From Chitinophagales bacterium (GTDB taxonomy: Bacteria; Bacteroidota; Bacteroidia; Chitinophagales; Saprospiraceae): a DNA stretch of 64,000 nt. Below the pieces are notes generated by a model. That model made no database searches. It had not been told where the DNA came from and saw only the letters and a program-made list of their open reading frames with translations. Of this stretch, positions 27,250 to 35,740 are shown one piece after another; position 1 is the stretch's first letter, and every line of letters begins with the position of its first letter. The stretch lies in the NCBI GenBank assembly GCA_013299105.1, contig JAAFJY010000002.1:372001-436000 (forward strand), given 5' to 3'. The position numbers were made by a program, and so were the translations under genes.

Positions 27250-29640
27250 TTGGATCCGAAATTAATTTCTGCTGCCGAACAAGATGCTGGTTACGATTAC
27301 CTGGGGCTTTTGTACCGCTTGTTGGGCAATTGGTACTGGTTTGTCATCAGCCTGTCGATCACTATTTTTCTGGCTTGGCTCAACCTGCGGTATGCGGTGC
27401 CACTTTACAATGTTTCGGGCAAAATCCTGATCCAGGGGGAAGGGGCCAAAAAAGGGGTTTCCGAGCAGTTTGTCAGCAAGCAATTGGGCTTCGAAACCAG
27501 CTATTCCCTACTCGACGAAATTGAAATCCTCAAGTCCCCGCAGCTGATGCGCCGGGTGGTGGATTCTTTGCAATTGCACATTTCTTACATGACTGAAGGA
27601 CGGGTTTTGACCACCGAAGTGCCCGCCAACCTCTCCTCGGTGCGATTGAAGGCCGCTTACCCCCAAAACCTGTCCTATGGCCGCAGTTTGAAAATCGTGA
27701 CGGGATCGGACAACCAATTTACCCTGATGAAATCGGATGTGGACACGTCCAGGTACAGTTATGGGGTGCCTTTTTCGCTAGATGGCGTTACTTTTTTGCT
27801 GGAAAAAATTGACTCTTTTGAATACCGCCCCGGTGTTACCATGTTCATCCGCATCGACAATCCCGACGGGGTGGCGGCCAGTTATGCTGGTGGCCTGGGG
27901 GTATCCTCGGTAGGCGAATCCAATGCACTGGTCTTGAGCATGCTCAGTACCGTGCCCGACAAGGCCACCCAGGCCATCAATACCCTGATCAAAGCCTATG
28001 ACCAGTCCAACATTGAAGAAAAATCCCAGGAAGGCAAGCAAACCCTGCGCTTCATCGACGATCGACTCAATTTCATTTCATCGGAATTGTACGATGTCGA
28101 AAAAGACGTAGAGCTATACCGCAAGGGGAACAAGCTGCCCATTGACCTCAATACTTCAGCCAGTGAGATTTTGAATAAAGTCAACTCTCGCGACAACTCT
28201 CTGGCCGAATTAGAAATCAGGAATGACCTGCTTACTGAAGTGGCCAATTTTTTCCGCGAAGAAAGCAGCAATTTTCGCCCTTTGCCTTTTAGTTCTGAGT
28301 TGCTAGGCGGCGCGATGATTGAATTGATCAGTGCTTACAACGCCAAAATCGAAGAGCGTAAAAAACTGCTGGTCAACCTAAGCGAAGACCATATCGCAGT
28401 CAAAAAAGCCAACAACGATTTAGCAGCCATGCGCGACAACATCCTGCTCAACGTCAGCAGCCTGCAAAGAGAGTTTGCGATCCGCCAAAAGGGGATCCGC
28501 CAGCAATTGGACCCGATCCAGTCGCAGGTGGACCTTTTGCCCGAAAAAGACCGCGAGTTGTTGCAGATCATGCGGCAACAAAAAATCAAAGAATCGCTCT
28601 TCTTGTTCCTTTTGCAAAAAAGAGAAGAAACTTCCCTCAGCGTGGCCGCACGGGTAGACAATTCCAGGGTGCTGGAGCCCGCCCAGACTCGACAATTGGT
28701 GTATCCCAAGGTGCAAAGAACTTACTTGTTTGCCTTGTTGCTGGGCTTGGTGATTCCTGCGGGCATCATTTTCATCCTGGACGCCATGAACGACCGGGTG
28801 TATTACGAAAAAGACATCCGCAAGCGCACCCAAGCACCTTTTCTGGGGATCATTGGCACCAGCAAAAACGACAACCCGATTGTGGTCAATACAGGCAGCC
28901 GCTCGGCCATCGCCGAAATGTTCCGCTTGTTGCGCACCAATTTGCAGTTCCTGTTTCCAGGCAAGGACAAGTTCAGCCTTTTGATCACCTCCACCACCAG
29001 TGGCGAGGGCAAAACCTTTGTGACCCTCAACCTGGGCATGAGTTTTGCCATTTCCGGCAAACGCACCATCATTGTAGGATTGGATTTGCGCAAACCCAAG
29101 CTGACCGAATACCTGGGCCAACCCAAAACGGGCAGTGGGGTGACCAATCACCTGGTGGCTGATATTGCCTATGAAGACATTGTGCGCAGTTCGGGCCTGC
29201 ATGAGCACCTTTATTTCATCGAAAGTGGCCCCCTGCCTCCTAACCCCGCCGAACTGCTGATGCTCCCCAAAATGAAAACCCTGATGCAGCGCCTGCGCCA
29301 GGATTTTGATGTGGTCATCCTGGATACCTCGCCGGTGGGCTTGGTAGCCGACGCCCTGTTGTTGGGTGATTTTGTGGATGCCTCCTTGTACGTGACCCGA
29401 TTTGGGGTATCGCGCCAACCCGGCCTGGCGATTGCCGACGAGATCTACCGCGAAAAAAAATTGCCCAACCTGGGCCTCATCCTCAATGGGGTAAAAACCA
29501 GCGGGGGCTATGGGTATGCATATGGCCGGGGCTATTATGGATATGGCTATGGGTATTCGTCGGGTTATGGGTATTACCAGGAACAAGCAGGTTTGTTGAA
29601 TCGACTTTGGGCGTTTTTACGTGGAAAAGCGCGAAAATGA
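27250..29640 (+). CDS. Wzc-type bacterial tyrosine kinase / polysaccharide co-polymerase
   Basis: A 796-residue inner-membrane protein. The Wzz domain (TM1 near 24-45 YWFVISLSITIFLAWL; coiled coil about 260-420; TM2 near 490-512 YLFALLLGLVIPAGIIFIL) is fused to a BY-kinase: Walker A SGEGKT 584-589, Walker A' VGLDLRKPKL near 608-617, and Walker B VVILDTSPVG near 688. A Tyr-rich tail (about 752-778) carries eleven tyrosines in Gly/Tyr repeats, the autophosphorylation cluster. The first in-frame ATG is far inside, so TTG 27250 is the likely start. A cognate phosphatase may be the PHP protein at 5270. Confidence 0.92.
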   Translation: MDPKLISAAEQDAGYDYLGLLYRLLGNWYWFVISLSITIFLAWLNLRYAVPLYNVSGKILIQGEGAKKGVSEQFVSKQLGFETSYSLLDEIEILKSPQLMRRVVDSLQLHISYMTEGRVLTTEVPANLSSVRLKAAYPQNLSYGRSLKIVTGSDNQFTLMKSDVDTSRYSYGVPFSLDGVTFLLEKIDSFEYRPGVTMFIRIDNPDGVAASYAGGLGVSSVGESNALVLSMLSTVPDKATQAINTLIKAYDQSNIEEKSQEGKQTLRFIDDRLNFISSELYDVEKDVELYRKGNKLPIDLNTSASEILNKVNSRDNSLAELEIRNDLLTEVANFFREESSNFRPLPFSSELLGGAMIELISAYNAKIEERKKLLVNLSEDHIAVKKANNDLAAMRDNILLNVSSLQREFAIRQKGIRQQLDPIQSQVDLLPEKDRELLQIMRQQKIKESLFLFLLQKREETSLSVAARVDNSRVLEPAQTRQLVYPKVQRTYLFALLLGLVIPAGIIFILDAMNDRVYYEKDIRKRTQAPFLGIIGTSKNDNPIVVNTGSRSAIAEMFRLLRTNLQFLFPGKDKFSLLITSTTSGEGKTFVTLNLGMSFAISGKRTIIVGLDLRKPKLTEYLGQPKTGSGVTNHLVADIAYEDIVRSSGLHEHLYFIESGPLPPNPAELLMLPKMKTLMQRLRQDFDVVILDTSPVGLVADALLLGDFVDASLYVTRFGVSRQPGLAIADEIYREKKLPNLGLILNGVKTSGGYGYAYGRGYYGYGYGYSSGYGYYQEQAGLLNRLWAFLRGKARK

Positions 29641-29739
29641 GCAATTCAGCAATTTTTACCGTGCTGTGATGCGATTTTTGTTGGCAGATGCGTTATCGCT
29701 TGCAATTAGTCCCCTGTTTTAACCTCAAAAGCGATCATT

Positions 29740-30660
29740 ATGCGTTTATCTTTCCTATCCTCTAGTAGAAAATTCTTGGTGGTTTTCTTATTGCTGGGGC
29801 TTTTGGCATGTGAAAAAGAGGAAGAACTCCAGCCCGTTTTGCAAATCCTAAACGAGGGAGATTTTTTGATTTTTCGGGAAATCATCCGGCGCACCAACAA
29901 TACTGCCATCCTTTCGGAACCCGGACGGACCTTGTTCATCCCAAATCAACGGGCCTGGGAAAAAATTGGCATCAAGAATGTACAAAAACTGGATTCTTTG
30001 AAGCCTGCCGATTTGGAGTACTATGCTAATCTACATTTCTTGCGTGAAAACTTGAATGCAGACAGCTTGGCGATGCCCACTGAAAATGCCAGTGAATTGA
30101 CCCGACTTGGGGTGCCGATTTATGTATCCAAAAATGAAAGAGGAATCTCTGTAAATGGTTTTATTCCTTTTCAAGGCCCAATCAAAGCCATCAATGGTAC
30201 GGTTTACATCATGGAAGATATCCTATTCAATAACAAAGTACCCCTTCCTACCCAAGCCAGTTTTGACGCTGATTTGAGCTATTTTGTAGCAGCTGTCAAC
30301 CGTTCTGGCTTGAGCTCGGTATTGAGCGGTACGGGGCCTTTTACCATTTTTGCGCCCAACAATGCAGCTTTTATCGCAGCAGGTTATCCTACCATCCAGT
30401 CGATCAACAGCGCCAACCCCAACGTATTGGCCAATTTGTTGAACTACCACGTCATCCAGGGTCGGGTTTTTGCGCCTTTGATCAAAAATGGCGACAATGC
30501 CACCCGCATCGCGGGCAAAAGCATCAAACTGACCTATACCAACATCAATGACATCACCGCACAGGGAACTGGGAATGCCCAAGCGGCCAAGGTGTTGAAG
30601 CCCAATGCCAGCTGTGCCAATGGGGTTATTCATGTGATCTCCAGCGTTTTGCGACAGTAA
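29740..30660 (+). CDS. Two-domain fasciclin (FAS1) lipoprotein
   Basis: A 306-residue lipoprotein with lipobox LLGLLACEKEE (Cys about 24). Two FAS1 domains follow. The first (about 30-163) is divergent but has the H1-like TRTLFIPNQRAWEKIG; the second (about 170-305) has GTGPFTIFAPNNAAFIAAG (H1 box), LLNYHVIQGR (YH motif) and [12 protein letters not shown] (H2 box). FAS1 proteins act in adhesion to polysaccharides or between cells, so a surface role beside the export genes is plausible. It follows the Wzc gene by 99 bp. Confidence 0.87.
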   Translation: MRLSFLSSSRKFLVVFLLLGLLACEKEEELQPVLQILNEGDFLIFREIIRRTNNTAILSEPGRTLFIPNQRAWEKIGIKNVQKLDSLKPADLEYYANLHFLRENLNADSLAMPTENASELTRLGVPIYVSKNERGISVNGFIPFQGPIKAINGTVYIMEDILFNNKVPLPTQASFDADLSYFVAAVNRSGLSSVLSGTGPFTIFAPNNAAFIAAGYPTIQSINSANPNVLANLLNYHVIQGRVFAPLIKNGDNATRIAGKSIKLTYTNINDITAQGTGNAQAAKVLKPNASCANGVIHVISSVLRQ

Positions 30661-31327
30661 TTTTTAAGTTCTCAATCCACTAAAGATCCGTTTACGCGTT
30701 ACAAACGCGTGTAAAATGGTTCCGGTCAGAGACCTGGCTAGCATCAATTGAGCGAGGGCTGGTGTCGGGTCTCCTGACCGACACCGGGCTTCCGGGGTCG
30801 TCTCAAAACTCAAAGTCAAAAGGTTCTAATGCCACTGCTACGCAGTTTTTAGAGGCTTATTCAGCATTTCGGCTACCATAATGCCACCGCTACGCGGTTT
30901 TTGAGTAAAAAAAGCCCGTAGGGCTGACATTGTGGTAGCGTTGAGAGGCGGAGAATGGTCAAAATGGCGTAGCCATGACATTAGAAAATTACCCTTTGAT
31001 CATATTTTGACCTTTTGATACAGCCCCTTACGAGAACTTACCTTTTTTGCCTAGGAACAGGAAAGAAATAAAGTGGACATCTATGACTTTAGAATAAGTC
31101 CTATGCGTGGCAACGTTATCGCCAAAATCACGGTCAAAATCATGCTGGAAATCAGTGAAAATCAGTTTTATCAGTTTCATCCGTGTTCCCAACTAGCCTC
31201 GCGCAGCGAGGCAACGAAGATGTCCAATTTATTTTATCTGCGGCCCCTAGACAAAAAAAGACACTGGCTGAAATGCAGATAGAGAACTACCAGTCTTTAA
31301 CTAAAACCGCTAATCCCCCAATCAATT
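30661..31327. repeat. Repeat-filled intergenic region
   Basis: No gene is supported. It holds copy B of the three-hairpin repeat (30686-30792, inverted relative to 11832), copy B of the 158-bp hairpin repeat (30828-30985), and a ~170-bp inverted-repeat element at 31066-31235 whose ends are AAATAAAGTGGACATCT and its near-complement. That element includes the module GTCAAAATCATGCTGGAAAT and the hairpin GCCTCGC-GCA-GCGAGGC (31197). A 69-codon open frame (31073-31282) crosses these repeats and is not credible as a gene. Confidence 0.75.
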
Positions 31328-32158
31328 ATGCAAGAAAGCAAAGAACTCATCATTGAAGCAGGCCGCGCCAATCGTCAATATTGGCACGACCTCTGGCAAT
31401 ACCGGGAGCTGTTTTTGATCCTGGCCTGGCGCGACCTTTCAGTGCGTTACAAACAAACCGTGATGGGCGTGGCTTGGGCGCTGATCAGGCCATTTCTCAC
31501 GATGGTGGTTTTTACGGTCTTGTTCGGCAAGGTTGCCAAGCTGCCCACCGAGGGCACTGCGCCTTATGCCCTGATGGTATTTGCGGCCATGCTGCCCTGG
31601 CAATTGTTCGCCAACGCCCTCAGCGAAACCTCCAACAGCATGATCAACAATGGCAACTTGATCAGCAAGGTCTATTTTCCGCGCCTGATCGTGCCCATTG
31701 CTACCATCGTCACCGCTTTTGTGGATTTTTTGATCGCATTGGGCATGTTGGTCGTACTCATGGTTTGGTACCAGTATGTGCCATCGGTCCGCATCCTGTT
31801 TTTGCCCTTGTTCATCCTCCTGGCCCTGGCCGCCAGCATTGGCCCTGGTTTGTGGATCACTGCGGTAAACGTCAAGTACCGCGATTTTCGTTACATCATT
31901 CCCTTTTTGGTGCAGTTCGGTTTGTACGTTTCGCCAGTGGGCTTCAGCAGTACGGTGATCCCGGAGGAATGGCGCTTGGTTTACAGCCTCAACCCCATGG
32001 TAGGGGTAATTGATGGTTTCCGCTGGTGCATCCTCGGCCCTCCCGCCGAGATTTACTGGCCGGGTTTGTGGCTCAGCATCGGTACTTCGGTGTTCTTGTT
32101 GTGGCTGGGGGTCCGGCAGTTTAGGAAAATGGAGCGGAGTTTTGCGGACTTGGTATGA
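31328..32158 (+). CDS. wzm: ABC-2 type permease for polysaccharide export (Wzm)
   Basis: A 276-residue permease with six predicted helices, the size of Wzm/TagG/KpsM. WRDLSVRYKQTVMGVAWALI is the family's conserved N-terminal motif before the first helix; MVFAAMLPWQLFANALSE and NPMVGVIDGFRWCILG near the end are also characteristic. It would move undecaprenyl-linked glycan across the inner membrane together with the ATPase encoded at 38576. The two genes are separated by 6.4 kb containing glf, a RAYT gene, a GT4 gene and REP arrays, an unusual gap for a normally adjacent pair. Confidence 0.9.
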   Translation: MQESKELIIEAGRANRQYWHDLWQYRELFLILAWRDLSVRYKQTVMGVAWALIRPFLTMVVFTVLFGKVAKLPTEGTAPYALMVFAAMLPWQLFANALSETSNSMINNGNLISKVYFPRLIVPIATIVTAFVDFLIALGMLVVLMVWYQYVPSVRILFLPLFILLALAASIGPGLWITAVNVKYRDFRYIIPFLVQFGLYVSPVGFSSTVIPEEWRLVYSLNPMVGVIDGFRWCILGPPAEIYWPGLWLSIGTSVFLLWLGVRQFRKMERSFADLV

Positions 32159-32725
32159 AGTGGCCGCTGGTCATTTCTTGGCCTGCTGCGCAGGCTTTAG
32201 GGGGAACACGGATGACACAGATGACACGGATTTTCATTGATTGCCAGCATGACCTTGACCATCTCACATTGTCTGAACTGTGATTTTTGTGATGGGCATG
32301 ATGCTGGGCTATTAAGCTAGCCCCACGAAGATTCTCCGAACGAAGACGGGGTTTTGTAGAGACAGGGCATGCCCTGTCTAACATCACGATAGCACCAAAT
32401 GCATATTAATTTCTCCAAAAACCAGGATCAATATCATTTGGTAATTCATTGCACCTATTTTTAATGTTCCAAAAAAGGACTGTGGCAGGCCAGAATGGGG
32501 CGATGAAATCCGTCGCGCATCGAGAAAAGACAAAACCTTTCTCTACGCTGACCTCTTTTTCGAATATAGGTTTTGGGTATTTATGGATTTTTTCCTAACG
32601 TTTCTTTAGACAGGGCGTGCCCTGTCTCTACATTCCCCGTTTTTGAATGTTGGTTTTGGGTGTTTATGAGGTGTTTTTTCCTAACGTTTCTTTAGACAGG
32701 GCATGCCCTGTCTCTACATTCCCTA
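32159..32725. repeat. REP-bearing gene-free stretch before glf
   Basis: Contains a 'CCTGCTGCGCAGG' hairpin module followed by ACACGGATGACACAGATGAC (about 32190-32235), a forward REP at 32356-32378 and two reverse REPs at 32608-32631 and 32694-32716 separated by a relative of the 88-bp array unit. The stretch 32401-32600 has short open frames only; I recognise nothing in it. The last REP ends about 9 bp before the glf start codon. Confidence 0.75.
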
Positions 32726-33820
32726 ATGCCTCTTGTGCCTCAATATACCCACTACCTCATCATCGGCTCCGGCCTAACGGGGGCCACCATTGCCCGCATC
32801 CTACACGACCGGGGTGAAAAGGTCCTGGTTTTGGAAAGGCGCGAACATGTGGGCGGCAATGTCCACGACCAAGTCCACCCCAGCGGGATCCGCTACCATA
32901 CTTATGGGCCGCATTATTTTCGGACCAATTCGCCCAAAATCTGGGCTTTTGTCAATCGCTTTGTGGCCTTTCGGCCTTTCCGCGCCAGCCTAAAATCTTG
33001 GGTGGATGGGCGTTATGAAAACTGGCCCATCGCGGCGGATTACTTGAACCGCACAATTGGTCCGGGCTGGCAGCCCGCTTTTCAAGGCCAAGCCGCCAAT
33101 TTTGAGGCCGCTGCCCTGGGCCTGATGCCCCGATTGGTGTATGACAAATTCGTTTACGGCTACAACTACAAACAATGGGGCGTAGCGCCCCGCAGCCTGG
33201 GTGCGGACTTGATCAAACGCTTTGAGGTACGTACCAACAACGAACCCGAACTGAGCCTGCACCAATTCCAGGGCCTGCCCGAACTGGGTTATGCGGCCTG
33301 GATGCAAAAAATGCTGGAGGGCATTCCAGTGCTGTGCGGGGTGGATTATTTGCAAAACCGCTCCGATTTTTCGGCCCGTAAAAAAGTAATTTTCACTGGA
33401 CCGATCGACGAATATTTTGGCTTCGACCTGGGCCGCTTGCAGTACCGCAGCCAAAGACGCGAGCATACCTACCTGCCCGCTACCGATTGGGTCCAACCCG
33501 TGGTGCAAGTCAACAACCCCAGCCTGGATGCAGGCCCCCACATCCGCACCCTGGAATGGAAGCACCTGCTGCCGCGTGAGGAAGCCGAAAAAATACGGGG
33601 GACGCTTTTGACCCGCGAGTTTCCTTACAGCCCCAGCGAGCCTAGCGAATACGAGTATCCTTTTCCAGATGCGGCCAACCAAGCCTTGTACCAACAATAC
33701 CAGGCCAGGGCGAAGGCAATTCCCAATCTTTTGATCTGTGGCCGCCTGGGCGAATACCGCTATTATGACATGGACCAGGCCATTGGGCGGGCGGTGGTGT
33801 TGGCGGGGAGGATTGGATAA
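32726..33820 (+). CDS. glf: UDP-galactopyranose mutase-type FAD enzyme
   Basis: A 364-residue flavoprotein that converts UDP-galactopyranose to UDP-galactofuranose. The FAD-binding motif GSGLTGATIA starts at 14, RREHVGGNVHDQVHPSG matches the Glf nucleotide-binding loop, and YHTYGPHYFRT gives the substrate-pocket His residues. PIDEYFGFDLGRLQYRS is another Glf signature. The presence of glf implies galactofuranose in the glycan exported by the Wzm/Wzt system. A REP palindrome lies just upstream of the ATG and may affect its translation. Confidence 0.9.
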   Translation: MPLVPQYTHYLIIGSGLTGATIARILHDRGEKVLVLERREHVGGNVHDQVHPSGIRYHTYGPHYFRTNSPKIWAFVNRFVAFRPFRASLKSWVDGRYENWPIAADYLNRTIGPGWQPAFQGQAANFEAAALGLMPRLVYDKFVYGYNYKQWGVAPRSLGADLIKRFEVRTNNEPELSLHQFQGLPELGYAAWMQKMLEGIPVLCGVDYLQNRSDFSARKKVIFTGPIDEYFGFDLGRLQYRSQRREHTYLPATDWVQPVVQVNNPSLDAGPHIRTLEWKHLLPREEAEKIRGTLLTREFPYSPSEPSEYEYPFPDAANQALYQQYQARAKAIPNLLICGRLGEYRYYDMDQAIGRAVVLAGRIG

Positions 33821-34152
33821 ACCTGCGTGCCTTTCTGTCTGAACTGTGATTTTTTTGATTTTTATGATGGGCATGATGTGCGAATTGTAGAGACAGGGCA
33901 TGCCCTGTCTAACGCCTCGTTAGGAAGAAAAAGAAAGTAAAAAATCCTCAAAAATCCCTCCTTTGGTGCCCCAAACCCCAAAAATGAACCCGGATACCTG
34001 TAGAGACAGGGCATGCCCTGTCTAAGGAGATGGTAGAAAAAACACGCCACAAATACCTAAAATCTAGCGTTCAAACGTGTTAATTGTAGAGAAAGGGCAT
34101 GCCCCGTCTAAAGCAACGTAAGGAATGGCTGGAAGGAGGATTCAATTAGAAT
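33821..34152. repeat. Three forward REP copies in a gene-free stretch
   Basis: Forward REPs (GTAG on the left) are at 33887-33910, 34000-34022 and a decayed one at 34086-34109. Between them lie inverted relatives of the array spacer (for example CCCCAAACCCCAAAAATGAA). No gene is seen. The stretch is downstream of the RAYT gene. Confidence 0.8.
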
Positions 34153-34752
34153 TTACGTTTTGGGATTGTAAAACCTATCCTCTTTCCAATTTTGGACATT
34201 GTTGTCAATGTAATTTTTGATAAAATCGTACTCGGTCTGGTTGCGGATAATGTGGTCATGAAAAAGTCGCTGCCAATCAAATTCGAGGTTCAAGCGATTA
34301 CAATGTTTAGTGATGGCCCCTTTATAGGAACCCATGATGGTTGAAACAGTACGTTTTCCAGGATTGCGCTGCCTGGGGTGGATGAGGGGTTTTAACCCGG
34401 TGTTCGGGGTTGGTTTTGGATGGCTTGTCAACGCAGTTTGGTCGATAGGAGACAGGGCATGCCCTGTCTCTACGGGATCCGGCAGGATGGTCAAGATGCC
34501 ATGCAAATGATTGGGCATTACCACAAAGGCATCTAAAGAAATATTCGGGACATGATTTTTGATTTCATGCCACAATACATCTACCACGATTCCAACATGG
34601 GACAAATGCATCGTTTCATTTTCAATTTCACCAAAATAATGTGTCCGGTCTTTGGTACAAATGGTGATGAAATAGGAATCAGGGTTGGAATAATCCCAAG
34701 ATTGTTTTCTGGCAGAAGGAATCCGGTATTTGTTTTTGAATTTTTCAGTCAT
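34153..34752 (-). CDS. REP-associated tyrosine transposase (RAYT, Y1/HUH)
   Basis: A 199-residue TnpA_REP-like Y1 transposase. It begins MTEKFKNKYRIPSARKQSW; SYFITICTKDRTHYFGEI is the first strand pair, the HUH motif is H82-L-H84 in VVMPNHLHGIL, and Tyr175 or Tyr181 in TEYDFIKNYIDNN is the candidate nucleophile. Residues 93-101 (PVETGHALS) are encoded by a REP palindrome inserted in frame (34449-34473) between the HUH core and the C-terminal helix. A longer frame reaching 35028 would add 92 residues that are partly REP-encoded; I prefer the start at 34752. REPs flank it in opposing orientations. Confidence 0.85.
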   Translation of the reverse strand: MTEKFKNKYRIPSARKQSWDYSNPDSYFITICTKDRTHYFGEIENETMHLSHVGIVVDVLWHEIKNHVPNISLDAFVVMPNHLHGILTILPDPVETGHALSPIDQTALTSHPKPTPNTGLKPLIHPRQRNPGKRTVSTIMGSYKGAITKHCNRLNLEFDWQRLFHDHIIRNQTEYDFIKNYIDNNVQNWKEDRFYNPKT

Positions 34753-34875
34753 TGCACAGGGTTTTGAGGTGTTATGAAATGTACTTTTGCGCAAATAATG
34801 TGGCAATCCATTTCCAAGAACCAGGTCCCACGCATCAAAACCAACCTTAAATTCTGCATTCAGAAACGAGGTTCC

Positions 34876-35118
34876 ATGTAGAAACAGGGCATGCCCTGTC
34901 TCCGCAAAATGCGAAGACGAATTGTATTTAAAGACAGAAACCTGCCCTAAATAACCTTGGTAAATTGGAAATATTGGTGTAGTAAAAATCATAACGCGTT
35001 GGGATTCGTCATATATATAGGTATGCAAGGATTTTTTGCAGGAATGTTGATTTTTTGATTTTTTCTTTATTTTTTTCTGACATGACCTTAGACAGGGCGT
35101 GCCCTGTCTCTACATGGA
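34876..35118 (+). repeat. ~240-bp duplicated segment, copy 1
   Basis: Starts at a forward REP (34878) and runs through AACCTGCCCTAAATAACCTT and CATATATATAG to the reverse REP at 35091. A second copy is at 38086-38312, bounded by the same pair of REPs. Both copies keep an open reading frame on the minus strand. Confidence 0.85.
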
Positions 35119-35732
35119 CCCCGTTTTGGATATTAGGTTCTGGACATTTTTGGTGTATTTTTTCCTAACGTTGCCTTAGACAGGGCATGCCCTGTCTCTA
35201 CATGGGCCCCGTTTTTGGATATTAGGTTTTGGACATTTTTGGTGTATTTTTCCTTACGTTGCCTTAGACAGGGCATGCCCTGTCTCTACATGGGCCCCGT
35301 TTTTGGATATTGGGTTCTGGGCATTTTTGATGTATTTTTCCTAATGTTACCTTAGACAGGGCATGCCCTGTCTCTACATGGGCCCCGTTTTTGGATATTA
35401 GGTTTTGGACATTTTTGGTGTATTTTTCCTTACGTTGCCTTAGACAGGGCATGCCCTGTCTCTACATGAGCCCCGTTTTTGGATATTGGGTTCTGGGCAT
35501 TTTTGATGTATTTTTCCTAATGTTACCTTAGACAGGGCATGCCCTGTCTCTACATTGACTCCGGTTTTGGATGTTGGATTCTGGGCATTTATGGCGTATT
35601 TTTTTCCTAACGTTACCTTAGATAGGGCGTGCCCTGTCTCTACATGGACCCCGTTTTGGATATTAGGTTCTGGACATTTTTGGTGTATTTTTTCCTAACG
35701 TTGCCTTAGACAGGGCATGCCCTGTCTCTACA
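35088..35732 (-). repeat. Eight-unit REP array, period 88-90 bp
   Basis: Eight reverse REPs (GACAGGGC start positions 35091, 35179, 35267, 35355, 35443, 35531, 35621, 35709) give spacings of 88, 88, 88, 88, 88, 90 and 88 bp. Each unit is the palindrome GACAGGGCATGCCCTGTC followed on its right by CTCTAC (GTAG on the minus strand), then a spacer with GGATATTAGG, TTTTTGGTGTATTTTTCCT and ACGTTGCCTTA. The spacers are near-identical, so this is a tandem REP array and not CRISPR. The last unit ends about 9 bp before the ATG of the glycosyltransferase at 35741. Confidence 0.92.
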
Positions 35733-35740
35733 TAAAACAC

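Noticed and set aside
31073..31282. Small 69-codon open frame
   Set aside because: It overlaps the inverted-repeat element and hairpin repeats, has no family signature and no coupling to a gene.
32401..32600. Possible peptide remnants (for example NQDQYHLVIHCTYF) before glf
   Set aside because: The frames are short and interrupted by stops, and I cannot place them in a family.
34753..35028. N-terminal extension of the RAYT frame
   Set aside because: The added residues are encoded by the REP-bounded duplication; the conserved transposase begins at MTEKFKNKYR.
35088..35732. Regular repeats at 88-bp period considered as a CRISPR array
   Set aside because: The spacers are near-identical to each other, the repeats are perfect palindromes with GTAG flanks, and no cas gene is present; it is a REP array.
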